A stretch of 64,000 nt of DNA from Bacillota bacterium (lineage in GTDB: Bacteria; Bacillota_A; Clostridia; Lachnospirales; Lachnospiraceae): positions 62,001-126,000 of the forward strand of contig JAEZTQ010000093.1 in assembly GCA_023443625.1 (NCBI GenBank), in the 5' to 3' direction. This document shows, in pieces, positions 47,130 through 55,801 of this stretch (its first letter is position 1; every line of letters begins with the position of its first letter). Position numbers and translations under genes: made by a program. The notes beneath the pieces are model-generated. The model saw only the letters and a program-made list of their open reading frames with translations. It ran no database searches and was not told the origin of the DNA.

Positions 47130-47884
47130 AAAGAAAAATACTCTTAATACTATTAACAGTCTCAGGGCTTGTTTATGTTATTCCCATTGCTATAACCTTA
47201 ATGAAATCCTTACAATACGACAATCACAAATTGACAATAAGACAATATGCTGAATTGTTGATTGCAAACAATGCCGCCTTAGGCTATTTTTGGAACTCCT
47301 TATTATATGCAGGTTTCATCACCGTCTTTTGTATCCTCTTATCCTTCCCTTTAGGCTTTCTCTTTGCAAAAGTAAGGTTTCCGGGAAGGGATACTATATT
47401 TTTTATTTACATAGTTGTTATGCTTCTGCCCTTCCAGGCTACCTTGTTGCCTAACTATATACAGCTACGGGATCTAAAGCTTTTGAATACACCCTATGCC
47501 TTAGTTTTACCTATGATCTTCTCACCCTTCGCTGTTTTTTTATTTCGGCAATTTATCATGGGAATCTCAGATGAGATACTGGAGTATACCACTTTAGAGA
47601 CCTCCTCTGTGTGGAAAATGATGGTTTATGTTGTAATACCCCAATTAAAACCAGCTATTGCCGCCTTATCCATTTTAATCTTTTGTGAAAGCTGGAATAT
47701 GGTGGAACAGGCGATTATCTTTGCCAGTGAGTCTCCTGATATTTTGCCCCTCTCTGTTGTCTTAAATAATCTTCCTGAGGACATTACCTTTGCCGGCTCA
47801 GTAATCTATATGTATCCCGTATTAGTTGTTTTCCTTCTCTTTAGGAATACACTGCAAAACTCAATGGAAAAATTCAGGTGGTAA
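47126..47884 (+). CDS. ABC importer permease, MalG/UgpE type
   Basis: A 252-residue partner permease with six helices. The region where the EAA loop should be reads LEYTTLETSSVWKMM, so the usual Gly and Asp are missing; ATPase docking may be altered, or the loop is just divergent. Start overlaps the preceding gene, and the next gene follows within two bases. Confidence 0.84.
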   Translation: MKRKILLILLTVSGLVYVIPIAITLMKSLQYDNHKLTIRQYAELLIANNAALGYFWNSLLYAGFITVFCILLSFPLGFLFAKVRFPGRDTIFFIYIVVMLLPFQATLLPNYIQLRDLKLLNTPYALVLPMIFSPFAVFLFRQFIMGISDEILEYTTLETSSVWKMMVYVVIPQLKPAIAALSILIFCESWNMVEQAIIFASESPDILPLSVVLNNLPEDITFAGSVIYMYPVLVVFLLFRNTLQNSMEKFRW

Positions 47885-47886
47885 TT

Positions 47887-48273
47887 ATGAGACGTATGAC
47901 AATTTTAATCATTACATTTCCTCTATTGGTATTGGTCTTTTTTACTTTCTACGGAGAAGCAATTTACGAATATATCACACCAAAAGTAACTGCCTTTGCA
48001 GTTAATGATGTTATCATCAATCAGAAAGCTTACCGAAATATACCCAAAGCTGCTGTGGATGAAGATAGCTGTGTCTATGTCATCACACCCCAGGCAGGCC
48101 TAGATAAGACCTTTTATACAGTAAAGAAACATAAGATAACCCATTTTACCACCCCATACACAGAAGAAGGTTATCTTTATAGTAAGGATAATGCTATAAA
48201 AAATCTTATGATTGTAAAAAATATTACTCTTAAAGAACCCTTAAAGGATGGTGACCGGGTTATCATTGATTAA
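47887..48273 (+). CDS. Small membrane-anchored protein at end of importer operon
   Basis: About 128 residues. One N-terminal helix (about 5-25) anchors an extracytoplasmic domain with short beta-strands (INQKAYRNIPKAAVDEDSCVYVITPQ ... ILKEPLKDGDRVIID). The end resembles the barrel-like tail of membrane-fusion or efflux adaptor proteins. I do not assign a family. The ATG at 47887 starts two bases after the permease stop. It may stabilise the importer or link it to the envelope (inference). Confidence 0.68.
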   Translation: MRRMTILIITFPLLVLVFFTFYGEAIYEYITPKVTAFAVNDVIINQKAYRNIPKAAVDEDSCVYVITPQAGLDKTFYTVKKHKITHFTTPYTEEGYLYSKDNAIKNLMIVKNITLKEPLKDGDRVIID

Positions 48274-48286
48274 TCCCCTTAGTCCA

Positions 48287-48826
48287 TTACATCAGTGACT
48301 CATACAACTTATCAATGGGCCTTGGAATCACTGTACTATAAACCATAAGCTCACTTACCCCTTTGGCTGCATTGATGGCTTCGGTTACTGCACTCACATC
48401 ACCACTCATGGTAACAAAGCCTTTTCCACCCACTGCAAAGCCAGTACGAACTTCAATAAGATTAATATCTGCTGCCTTGGCTGCTGTATCCGCTGCAATT
48501 ATGGCAGAAGCCACGGAGTAGAACTCAATGACACCAATTGCTCCTTTGGTGGGAACTTGTGACGTACTGCTGATGGCAGGCATAAGCTGATCGCTGACAT
48601 TGGCAATCAATAATTTATCTACCATGAATTCTCCCGCTGCTTCCTCTCCCACCTTCATAGAAGCATTAACGCTGGAGGTATCTCCTCCAATAATCACCAT
48701 ATATTTACCAGGGCAGATGGTGGAAGCTCTCAGTAGTTCCACGCCAGCTGCTTTAAGCATATGATCGCAGGTTTCAATTCCTCTTGCTATACTGGATAGC
48801 TCTATCATACCAACTGAATTTCCCAT
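48287..48826 (-). CDS. pduT: Tandem-BMC microcompartment shell protein, PduT-like
   Basis: This 179-residue protein has two BMC shell domains (about 5-85 and 97-172; GMIELSSIARGIETCD, GVIEFYSVASAIIAAD). Cys38 (STICPGK) matches the Cys by which PduT trimers hold a [4Fe-4S] cluster in the central pore. It probably moves electrons across a microcompartment shell with PduS. It follows the PduS-like gene by 14 bases with GGAGG upstream. No other shell protein is encoded in the window. Confidence 0.92.
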   Translation of the reverse strand: MGNSVGMIELSSIARGIETCDHMLKAAGVELLRASTICPGKYMVIIGGDTSSVNASMKVGEEAAGEFMVDKLLIANVSDQLMPAISSTSQVPTKGAIGVIEFYSVASAIIAADTAAKAADINLIEVRTGFAVGGKGFVTMSGDVSAVTEAINAAKGVSELMVYSTVIPRPIDKLYESLM

Positions 48827-48840
48827 TTTCTATTCCTCCA

Positions 48841-50190
48841 TTAGTTTGCTCTTATTCTGATTCCTACGGATGTTACTTCACTGATGGTACCCTGTATGCT
48901 TGCGTGAATATTAGCAGATAATCCTGTTTCATCAGCGCTGGCAATCATCTCACCCTCACTCACAGCTTCTCCTACACCCTTCACCCCTTTGGCAGGCTTT
49001 CCAATATGTTGTGAGAAAGGAATAAATACTTCCTTAGGATTTAAGTTGATACAATCATGAGCATGTAAGCCATTATACTTAGCAAGCCCTAATCTGGCTA
49101 TAAGTCGATCTGTAGGTACTTTACTTAGATCCACTGCTTCTCTAGCCACAGGGCTCATATTCTTGTCAACCATGATGCCTCTTTCACGAAGCTTACCCTT
49201 CATATAACCATTGACTCTACGAGGGGAAAGTCCCATTGGGCAAGAGAACATCTCACATAGACCACAATCACAGCAATTGGCGGCATCGCCAAAACATTTG
49301 GTGAACTCTTCATTGCTCTCAACCTTGTCCTCACGCCATACATTTCTCATGACCAGATGGGGCTTTATCTCATGACCAATCTGGTATCTGGGACATAGAT
49401 CCGTACACATTCTACATTGAATACAAGCACTTCTTGTCTGATGCTTAATTCGATCCATAGACACGTAGGTTCTTTTAATTAAGTAGTGATCCTTAGGCAA
49501 TACAATGATATTACCCGTAGTCTTGGTTACCACCTCTTTGTCAATGAGAGGATCTTCTGTAACCACACGACCCATCATAGGCCCACCCAGAATAATTGCA
49601 TAATCAGAGATGGTTGGATTAGCAGCCTGAATACATTCTCTGATAGAAGTTCCTATAGGCACCTGAAGCATAATAGGCTCTTTGACCTCTCCAACCACAG
49701 ACAGGAACTTACCTGTGGTCTTCTTACCCTGAGTAATCGCCTGATAGATGCCAATTACTGTACCCACATTATCTACCACCGCTCCTACCTCAATTGGAAT
49801 TCCTCTCTCTGGCACACTTCTACCTGTTACCTGTTGAACCATAATCTGCTCATCACCTGCTGGATAAAAGGTTCTCATCTCAAAGATCTCTATCTCCGCA
49901 CCATTATCAGCGATTGCTTTCTTTAAAGCAGTAATCTCTTCTTTATATTTTCCCTTTAAAGCAATAACGGACTTTCTAGCTTCTAAGTGTTTTGCTATGT
50001 ACATGATGCCCTTCACCAAATCATCGGCATAGGTCCTACATAGGTACTTGTCTGTCTCAATGAGGGGTTCACACTCCGCTGCATTAACGATAAAATACTC
50101 TGCTTTTGTATTTAACTTAATATGAGTTGGAAATCCTGCTCCGCCGGCACCGACAATTCCCGCCTCCTTAATTATCTCTATTAAATTCAT
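48841..50190 (-). CDS. pduS: PduS-like ferredoxin/cobalamin-reductase flavoprotein
   Basis: About 449 residues, related to RnfC/NuoF. The N-terminus has the flavin/NAD-type motif GIVGAGGAGFPTHIKL; two [4Fe-4S] motifs, CIQCRMCTDLCP and CCDCGLCEMFSCP, follow about 250-310. A C-terminal barrel-sandwich domain closes the protein. In microcompartments PduS passes electrons from NADH, in Pdu systems for cobalamin reduction, and partners with PduT. I chose ATG 50190 because GGAGGC lies just before it. Confidence 0.9.
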   Translation of the reverse strand: MNLIEIIKEAGIVGAGGAGFPTHIKLNTKAEYFIVNAAECEPLIETDKYLCRTYADDLVKGIMYIAKHLEARKSVIALKGKYKEEITALKKAIADNGAEIEIFEMRTFYPAGDEQIMVQQVTGRSVPERGIPIEVGAVVDNVGTVIGIYQAITQGKKTTGKFLSVVGEVKEPIMLQVPIGTSIRECIQAANPTISDYAIILGGPMMGRVVTEDPLIDKEVVTKTTGNIIVLPKDHYLIKRTYVSMDRIKHQTRSACIQCRMCTDLCPRYQIGHEIKPHLVMRNVWREDKVESNEEFTKCFGDAANCCDCGLCEMFSCPMGLSPRRVNGYMKGKLRERGIMVDKNMSPVAREAVDLSKVPTDRLIARLGLAKYNGLHAHDCINLNPKEVFIPFSQHIGKPAKGVKGVGEAVSEGEMIASADETGLSANIHASIQGTISEVTSVGIRIRAN

Positions 50191-50263
50191 ATTTGCCTCC
50201 ATTCCTGGCATCCTTGCTGCCTTATCCTGGGAGTTAATACCCCTTGCACTCTACTTACAGCAT

Positions 50264-51397
50264 TTAAAATGCATTCTTTCCTTCATAAGCTCTTATAAAT
50301 AGCTCTCTTAAATCTTCCTTACTGCATGTTCTTGGGTTGCCTGCTGTACAAGGGTCTTTATAAGCAGCCTCTACCATATGGGGAAGAGCCGTTAGGAAGT
50401 CCTGCTTCGTAATCCCCGCTGCTTTGATGGTGGCAGGGATATTTAGCTTGGCAATATAATTACGTAATGCTCTAACCAAATTCATGGTGCTCTGGCGCTC
50501 GTTGGTGCTATCCAGCCAAATAAGTCTTGCTACTTTGGCATATCTAGCATTTGCCTCAGTTAGCTCATCATATAATCCCGCATTAAAGGATATGACATAG
50601 GGCATGAGGAGTGCATTGGCTTTGCCATGGGGGATATGAAAATGTGCTCCCAAGGTATGAGCCATGGAATGATTGATGCCCAGTCCTGAATTGCTAAAGG
50701 CCATACCCGCAAGACAAGAAGCATTATGTACCCTCTGCCTTAAGGTAACATCATTGGGATTTGTGAACACCTGTATTAAAAATTTATTGGCCAGCTTTAT
50801 TGCTTTCTCAGCAAGTGCGTCTGTAAAATCATTTCTCATATTACATACAAAGGCTTCAATAGCATGGGTTAGCACATCCATACCTGTATCTGCTGTGATA
50901 CTGAGTGGAACTGATTTGGTGAGATTTGCATCAATAATTGCTATATCGGGAAGCATACTATCATCGATCAGGGGATATTTGGTCTCCGTATCCGGGTCAG
51001 TAATAACAGATACTTTGGTCACCTCTGATCCAGTACCGCTAGTGGTTGGAATTGCTATAAATTTCACTTCTATACTCTTGTCTTGCATCTTGGCAAAATA
51101 AATCATGCCCTTAGCAGCATCAATAGGTGATCCACCGCCTAATGCCACCACAGTATCCGGTCTAAACTCTAAGATAATCTTAACACCCTTGGTTACCGTA
51201 TCTATATCCGGATTTGGCTTTACATCATAAAATACCTGGTATTCTGCACCATCTAAATGATCGGTTATATATTTTGTTACTTGCTTTTCATACATAAAAC
51301 GGTCCGTTACTATAAGAACTTTCTTAGCCCCTTTAAAGGCATCCTCATTCCCTGTGCCTATCATTATCTCTGTCCTGCTGCTAAAGGTACTGTACAT
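50264..51397 (-). CDS. pduQ: Iron-containing alcohol dehydrogenase, PduQ/EutG-like
   Basis: This 377-residue type III alcohol dehydrogenase has the NAD-binding GGGSPIDAAKG, IPTTSGTGSEVT, and the iron-binding His/Asp set (D...TH AIEAF; GINHSMAHTLGAHFHIPHGKANALL). It would reduce an aldehyde to alcohol, regenerating NAD inside a microcompartment. Linkage to pduS and pduT supports this role. Start ATG 51397 after GAGGAGA. No encapsulation peptide is obvious; the N-terminus starts MYSTFSSRTEIMIG. Confidence 0.88.
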   Translation of the reverse strand: MYSTFSSRTEIMIGTGNEDAFKGAKKVLIVTDRFMYEKQVTKYITDHLDGAEYQVFYDVKPNPDIDTVTKGVKIILEFRPDTVVALGGGSPIDAAKGMIYFAKMQDKSIEVKFIAIPTTSGTGSEVTKVSVITDPDTETKYPLIDDSMLPDIAIIDANLTKSVPLSITADTGMDVLTHAIEAFVCNMRNDFTDALAEKAIKLANKFLIQVFTNPNDVTLRQRVHNASCLAGMAFSNSGLGINHSMAHTLGAHFHIPHGKANALLMPYVISFNAGLYDELTEANARYAKVARLIWLDSTNERQSTMNLVRALRNYIAKLNIPATIKAAGITKQDFLTALPHMVEAAYKDPCTAGNPRTCSKEDLRELFIRAYEGKNAF

Positions 51398-51640
51398 GGT
51401 TTCTCCTCTCAAAACTAGGTATAATTACAGTATAATCAACACAATCCAACATGATTTTCTAAAAAATATGTTGTTTTTTCTGTTATTTATAAGGTAACTT
51501 AATTTATAGCTTTTGTCAAGTAAACACAAGCTATTTCCTTCGTTAATTTTAGGTCTCTTTTGTACAAATACATCTACCTAGAGGCAGTGGCATTATATTT
51601 TACATCAATTCTCAATCAATATTTCATTTACCCAGAACAA

Positions 51641-51766
51641 AGAGTTTCGCTAGCGAAACTCTCGCGCCGCAAAAGCGTCGCATTTATGCGGCATATTTCC
51701 ACACTTTTGCGTGCGCATCCTAAATTTATTATTTTATAGGACGTACTTTCCTATAAAATAATAAAT
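51641..51766. repeat. Modular palindromic intergenic repeat
   Basis: Three parts follow each other. First is a 22-base perfect palindrome (51641-51662, arms AGAGTTTCGCT). Second is a 59-base module (51664-51722) matching 60989-61047 at about 53 of 59 positions. Third is a perfect 17-bp inverted repeat (51724-51740 and 51750-51766; ATTTATTATTTTATAGG). It lies in the 644-base gap between the pduQ-like and DUF2339 genes. The stretch 51398-51640 has a TTGACA (minus strand, about 51515) but no clear -10. Confidence 0.8.
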
Positions 51767-51803
51767 ATGCTCCTCCTTCAGATAAATCTAAAGGAAGAGC
51801 ATA
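51766..51803 (-). terminator. Terminator of DUF2339 gene or small ORF
   Basis: TATGCTCCTCCTT and AAGGAAGAGCATA pair with one mismatch; on the minus strand TTTATTATTTTAT follows. Confidence 0.65.
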
Positions 51804-51838
51804 CCTATGTTAACTTATGAACATTCTGCTACTTACTT

Positions 51839-51943
51839 CTACCACATCTTTCCTGTATCGGGAAGATAATTAAATCTTCGAGTCCATATATAGGTATTAA
51901 AAGTCTGTTGCTGCATTTGCTGCATACAATAATGGCTCGTCAT
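51839..51943 (-). CDS. Possible short ORF in an unusually protein-like open stretch
   Basis: The minus strand is open in this frame from about 52055 to a TAG at 51839. The reading ends HYCMQQMQQQTFNTYIWTRR then FNYLPDTGKMW, which looks like real coding sequence, but the only ATG in frame (51943) has no ribosome site and leaves 34 residues. It could be a gene remnant or start at a non-standard codon. Function unknown. Confidence 0.3.
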   Translation of the reverse strand: MTSHYCMQQMQQQTFNTYIWTRRFNYLPDTGKMW

Positions 51944-52041
51944 ATTCTTTGAATTATTAGTAGAAGATTTGCTTTTGCTCTTTGTATCTGTTTTTGTACT
52001 GGTGCCTATGTCATGGGTAGCTAAATAGAGTTTATCTGTTA

Positions 52042-54453
52042 TTAATCTTCTATACTAACATTTATTTTGTTGTAGATATAACTAATTATAAAGCAGATAG
52101 CTCCTCCTGCTATCAAGGCAATTACTCTGGTAATGGAGTTTTCCTCCATTAAATCCACTAAAATGAATTTAGCTACCATAAGAATGGTAAGGAATAAACC
52201 ATACAGTCTAAGATATTTGTTTCTCAACTTAAGTCCCACCAAGATACTTGCAATGGCAATTACAAGTCCAACTATGCTATAGAGGACAGAACTAATACTT
52301 AGATTTGAGAATGCTCCCAATATAGTCCAGGATAGCAATAAATACTTGAAAATAATCCAAATTCCTGCCAGTATCCTAAAGTTATTTTCTGTCCTTGCAA
52401 GGAGTTTCTTACTTTGTAGTAATGCAGCAACAATTGTCCCCAAGGTAAATACCATCTGCAAATACCAAATATCAACAATTGCTAGTCGTAATAATCCAAT
52501 GAAATAAAGGAAGGTTAATAGGATATAGAAAGTAATCTCCATCGCCAAATCTTCTTTTAACTCTCCCTTGGACGAAAAGATTTTGTAATTCTCTTCTTTC
52601 CAGTTCTTAAAGTAATTGAATCGTATTAGTAAAATCACTGCCCCTATGGTTAATGCAAAACCAAGAGTTTCCTTTGTATACATACTGATATTTGGAGCAT
52701 TTATTGCATGAAGCAGCGTTGAAACAATGCCATAACAATTGAGGATCATTACCATTAAGCCAAGGATTTTTATTGCTGTAAGCTGATGATATTTCTTTAA
52801 ACCATGGCTTCTCCATAGAATATAAAGTAGCATAAGGATTTGTAATATTCCAAATAGGAGAAAGTATATTTTCTCTGTATAAGCAAAACATAGGAAAATG
52901 GCATCCTGGAGGGTAATTATTCCAATGAGTAAAGAGTGATTACTGCGTTTAAATAATCGCTCTATTAGTATCAGAAGCAACCCTATGACAACAATTCCTG
53001 TTGGCACTTCATATAAGTATTGATTAATGAGAATCATGGTCACCACAGATAGAATTGTATAATACCTAGTTAACCATTTTTCCACATGAGAAAACATAAG
53101 ATTACTAAGGAATAACTGAATTATATTCATGGCTAAAAACAATAAGCAACTACCTAATCCATCCAAATGAAAATAATGTGTACTTAAGTTATCTATATAT
53201 AGAATGGATAGGACTGATACAATAATGCTAACCAGAAGATATATTGGGATTGCTTTTAATTTGTCAAGCAATCGATAAAGGATATTCATTAGCAAATATA
53301 TAATAAAGATAAGTAAGGTCTCAGCTATAAAATGATTGAGTTTTGGCTCCATCCAAAAAGCTCCATCGATATAGCATCGGAAAGATATGGTACAAAAGCT
53401 TACTAAGGAAAGGATCACGCTGGCTATTAACTCTGCTTTCTTTTCTCTATTACTTAGGGCATTATATATTATAGCCCCTGAAATACATGCAGCAAAGAAG
53501 ATCAGCACCCAAAGGTCCCTATCCCCTTCCATCAGCGTCATACCTAAGATGAGAGCAATATAACTTCCAATGTAAGCAATTACTGTGGTAAAGTATAGCT
53601 TACAAAATCTAGAAGAGAGAATAAATATGATTGCCCATACTCCAGCAAGAAGTATGGAGAGATCGTTTCCAATCAAATGAAACCCTATATTGCCCGATAA
53701 AATAGCAATATATAACAATCCTGCTCCCGTACCCAATATAATGGAGGATATGGTATTTTTCTTTGTAAGAACCAATCGAAAACCTAGTACAGTTATAATA
53801 AATCCAGCCAAGAATATGAGGAATAATTTAATTTCCGGTGTGATTTTGTTCCACATCAAACCAACAAAGGAGGTTGCAGCAAAAAAGATCAGTAAAGAAG
53901 CTAGAATACCTATAATATACTTGCCCACCAAAGCTTCACTGCTCTTACTTAATTTGTGTGTAGTAAAAGACTGTCCACTTCTGCTCGCAAATTGATTTGC
54001 ATTCCATGCTTGTTGGTTTCCATAAGCTGAATAAGGTGGTTGGACATATCCGTTACTATTCTGATTTTGTATAGAATGTGCCATATTAGGATTACCCATA
54101 GAATTACCAATAAAATTACCCACATTAGAATTACCTATATTTGAATTTATCATATTTGGATGTGCCATATTAGGGTTTATTATTTTAGGGTTTGCCACAT
54201 TAGGGGTTGCCACATTAGGGGTTGCCATATTGGGGGTTACCATATTAGGATGTACCATATTTGGATTACCCATAGAATTACTCATATTAGGATTACCTAT
54301 ACCCTGATTTATCGGCGGAGGATTACCTATATTGGGATTTACTATATTGGAAGTTACAAATCCCCTTGGTGCAGTTTGAGATTTCATCACTATACTTTCT
54401 AAATAAGCTATTCTTTGCTCTAGTTCATTAATTCTATCATCCGGTGATTTCAT
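52042..54453 (-). CDS. DUF2339 polytopic membrane protein with repetitive N-terminus
   Basis: This 803-residue protein starts with a short coiled coil (INELEQRIAYLESIVMKS), then a low-complexity stretch (about 35-150) of 'NPNM', 'TPNV' and 'HPNM' repeats, then more than 20 hydrophobic segments. The membrane part starts with ALVGKYIIGILASLLIFFAATSF and fits DUF2339. Function unknown in the family. The repeats are encoded by near-identical 15-base units, a source of length variation. It has its own promoter (54517-54546). ATG follows GGGGGATTAA. Confidence 0.82.
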   Translation of the reverse strand: MKSPDDRINELEQRIAYLESIVMKSQTAPRGFVTSNIVNPNIGNPPPINQGIGNPNMSNSMGNPNMVHPNMVTPNMATPNVATPNVANPKIINPNMAHPNMINSNIGNSNVGNFIGNSMGNPNMAHSIQNQNSNGYVQPPYSAYGNQQAWNANQFASRSGQSFTTHKLSKSSEALVGKYIIGILASLLIFFAATSFVGLMWNKITPEIKLFLIFLAGFIITVLGFRLVLTKKNTISSIILGTGAGLLYIAILSGNIGFHLIGNDLSILLAGVWAIIFILSSRFCKLYFTTVIAYIGSYIALILGMTLMEGDRDLWVLIFFAACISGAIIYNALSNREKKAELIASVILSLVSFCTISFRCYIDGAFWMEPKLNHFIAETLLIFIIYLLMNILYRLLDKLKAIPIYLLVSIIVSVLSILYIDNLSTHYFHLDGLGSCLLFLAMNIIQLFLSNLMFSHVEKWLTRYYTILSVVTMILINQYLYEVPTGIVVIGLLLILIERLFKRSNHSLLIGIITLQDAIFLCFAYTEKIYFLLFGILQILMLLYILWRSHGLKKYHQLTAIKILGLMVMILNCYGIVSTLLHAINAPNISMYTKETLGFALTIGAVILLIRFNYFKNWKEENYKIFSSKGELKEDLAMEITFYILLTFLYFIGLLRLAIVDIWYLQMVFTLGTIVAALLQSKKLLARTENNFRILAGIWIIFKYLLLSWTILGAFSNLSISSVLYSIVGLVIAIASILVGLKLRNKYLRLYGLFLTILMVAKFILVDLMEENSITRVIALIAGGAICFIISYIYNKINVSIED

Positions 54454-54516
54454 TTAATCCCCCTTTCACAGCCATAAATAAGGAAAATATCTGCATCTAA
54501 ATTTAATATCTATTTA

Positions 54517-54546
54517 ATTATACCATTTCACTAATTATTTCCTCAA
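54517..54546 (-). promoter_or_regulatory. Promoter of DUF2339 gene
   Basis: On the minus strand TTGAGG (54541-54546) and TATAAT (54517-54522) are 18 bases apart, with an extended -10 (TGG before TATAAT). It lies between the radical-SAM gene's stop and the DUF2339 gene. Confidence 0.75.
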
Positions 54547-54556
54547 GTAATTAATT

Positions 54557-55801
54557 TTACTTATTCTTTCCACGCATTAGCTCATAATATTTTGGCAGCT
54601 TTACCTGTTCCTCACTACATTTGGCACAGCAGGTACATTTGGGCTTTCCAACCTTCTCATGCATACGTTGCCAAATTGCAGCAGCATCCTCTTTCAATAG
54701 ATTTCCATAGGAGCTAGGAAGAAAATCACAGGGTCCAAAATTACCCTCCGCATCTACAAAGGAATGCTGGCTTCCTGCTCCACATCCATATTGATCCTCG
54801 GATTCAACATAGGGAAATACTGATACCTTGGGAAAAGATTGATCCTCATTCATCTCTATATGAAGGGATATGAGTTTACTCTGTTCTTCCTTCGTCAGCA
54901 CTTCTTTTTCATGTTCCTTCATAGAACCACAGGGAATTGGTTCCATGATTCTCATTTCATCTATACCAAGGGCTTTAGCATATCGAGCAAGATCATATAT
55001 TTCGCCACTATTTAGTAATTCTCTGGTACATACTGTTTGACACATAGTATATAGCCCCACAGCTTTTGCGTTACCAATCGCTTCAATTGCTCTATCAAAG
55101 GCTCCTTCAACCCCTCGCATAATATCATGCTTCTTAGAACTAACACTATCCAAGCTTATAGCTATTCCAAATAAACCAGCATTTTTTAAAGAATTTGCTC
55201 TTTCTCTACTGAGTCCATAACCTGTTGTAAATACCAAGGTCATACAAGGAACGGATGCTCCTCCCTTCAAATTAGAAGCTTCTGTTGGCGCTGCTGCTAA
55301 GGTAATGGCTTCTTCTAAGTCCTTACGTAATAAGGGCTCTCCTCCAGTGAAGCCTATGATTCCTGTTCCAAGCTCCTTTATTTGCTTTACTACCAGCAGT
55401 AGTTCCTCCCTACTCATATCTTTTTCAGATCGTTCCATAAAGCTACTGGCACTGCAGTGCCAACAATGGTACATACAATGATGTGTAATTGCCATATAAG
55501 TAGAGATTGGTGCCAGCCTCTTTCCTATGGTATGATTTTCAAAAAACTCTGGACCCTCACCGGGTACTCTCATAGCTATTTGATAAAAGGCATAGGAATT
55601 GATTGGTGGAAAAAAGGAATTGACGATATAGTTTCCTTCATGTATCAATAGCCTTTCATGCTTGATAACATTTTTACAACAACGAATTAAATTTCTTACC
55701 TTATAATGAGGTGACTTTTTAAACTTTTTATGTAAAGAAATAAAATTGTTACGTACCTCTTTGTTCGCCATCATTCTAGCAATCATTTTATAGTGCTTCA
55801 T
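54557..55801 (-). CDS. Radical SAM protein with SPASM-like Cys-rich C-terminus
   Basis: This 414-residue protein has CxxxCxxC at Cys109, Cys113 and Cys116 (HHCMYHCWHC), binding the SAM-cleaving [4Fe-4S] cluster, then GFTGGEPLLRKDL. A C-terminal set of Cys (YGCGAG, GPCDFLPSSYGNL, CTCCAKC) fits auxiliary cluster binding as in SPASM proteins. The unusual 100-residue N-terminal extension is basic and not recognised. The ATG overlaps the stop of the methyltransferase gene by one base (TAATG), so translation is coupled. Substrate unknown; I found no obvious precursor peptide. Confidence 0.85.
   Translation of the reverse strand: MKHYKMIARMMANKEVRNNFISLHKKFKKSPHYKVRNLIRCCKNVIKHERLLIHEGNYIVNSFFPPINSYAFYQIAMRVPGEGPEFFENHTIGKRLAPISTYMAITHHCMYHCWHCSASSFMERSEKDMSREELLLVVKQIKELGTGIIGFTGGEPLLRKDLEEAITLAAAPTEASNLKGGASVPCMTLVFTTGYGLSRERANSLKNAGLFGIAISLDSVSSKKHDIMRGVEGAFDRAIEAIGNAKAVGLYTMCQTVCTRELLNSGEIYDLARYAKALGIDEMRIMEPIPCGSMKEHEKEVLTKEEQSKLISLHIEMNEDQSFPKVSVFPYVESEDQYGCGAGSQHSFVDAEGNFGPCDFLPSSYGNLLKEDAAAIWQRMHEKVGKPKCTCCAKCSEEQVKLPKYYELMRGKNK

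Noticed and set aside
47126..47884. Idea that the permease with a divergent EAA loop is a pseudogene
   Set aside because: The frame is intact, helices are normal and both ends are translationally coupled to neighbours; divergence of the loop alone is not decay.
54160..54402. Plus-strand ORF with repeated CHIRG units
   Set aside because: It is the antisense reading of the NPNM/TPNV repeats of the DUF2339 gene and has no ribosome site.
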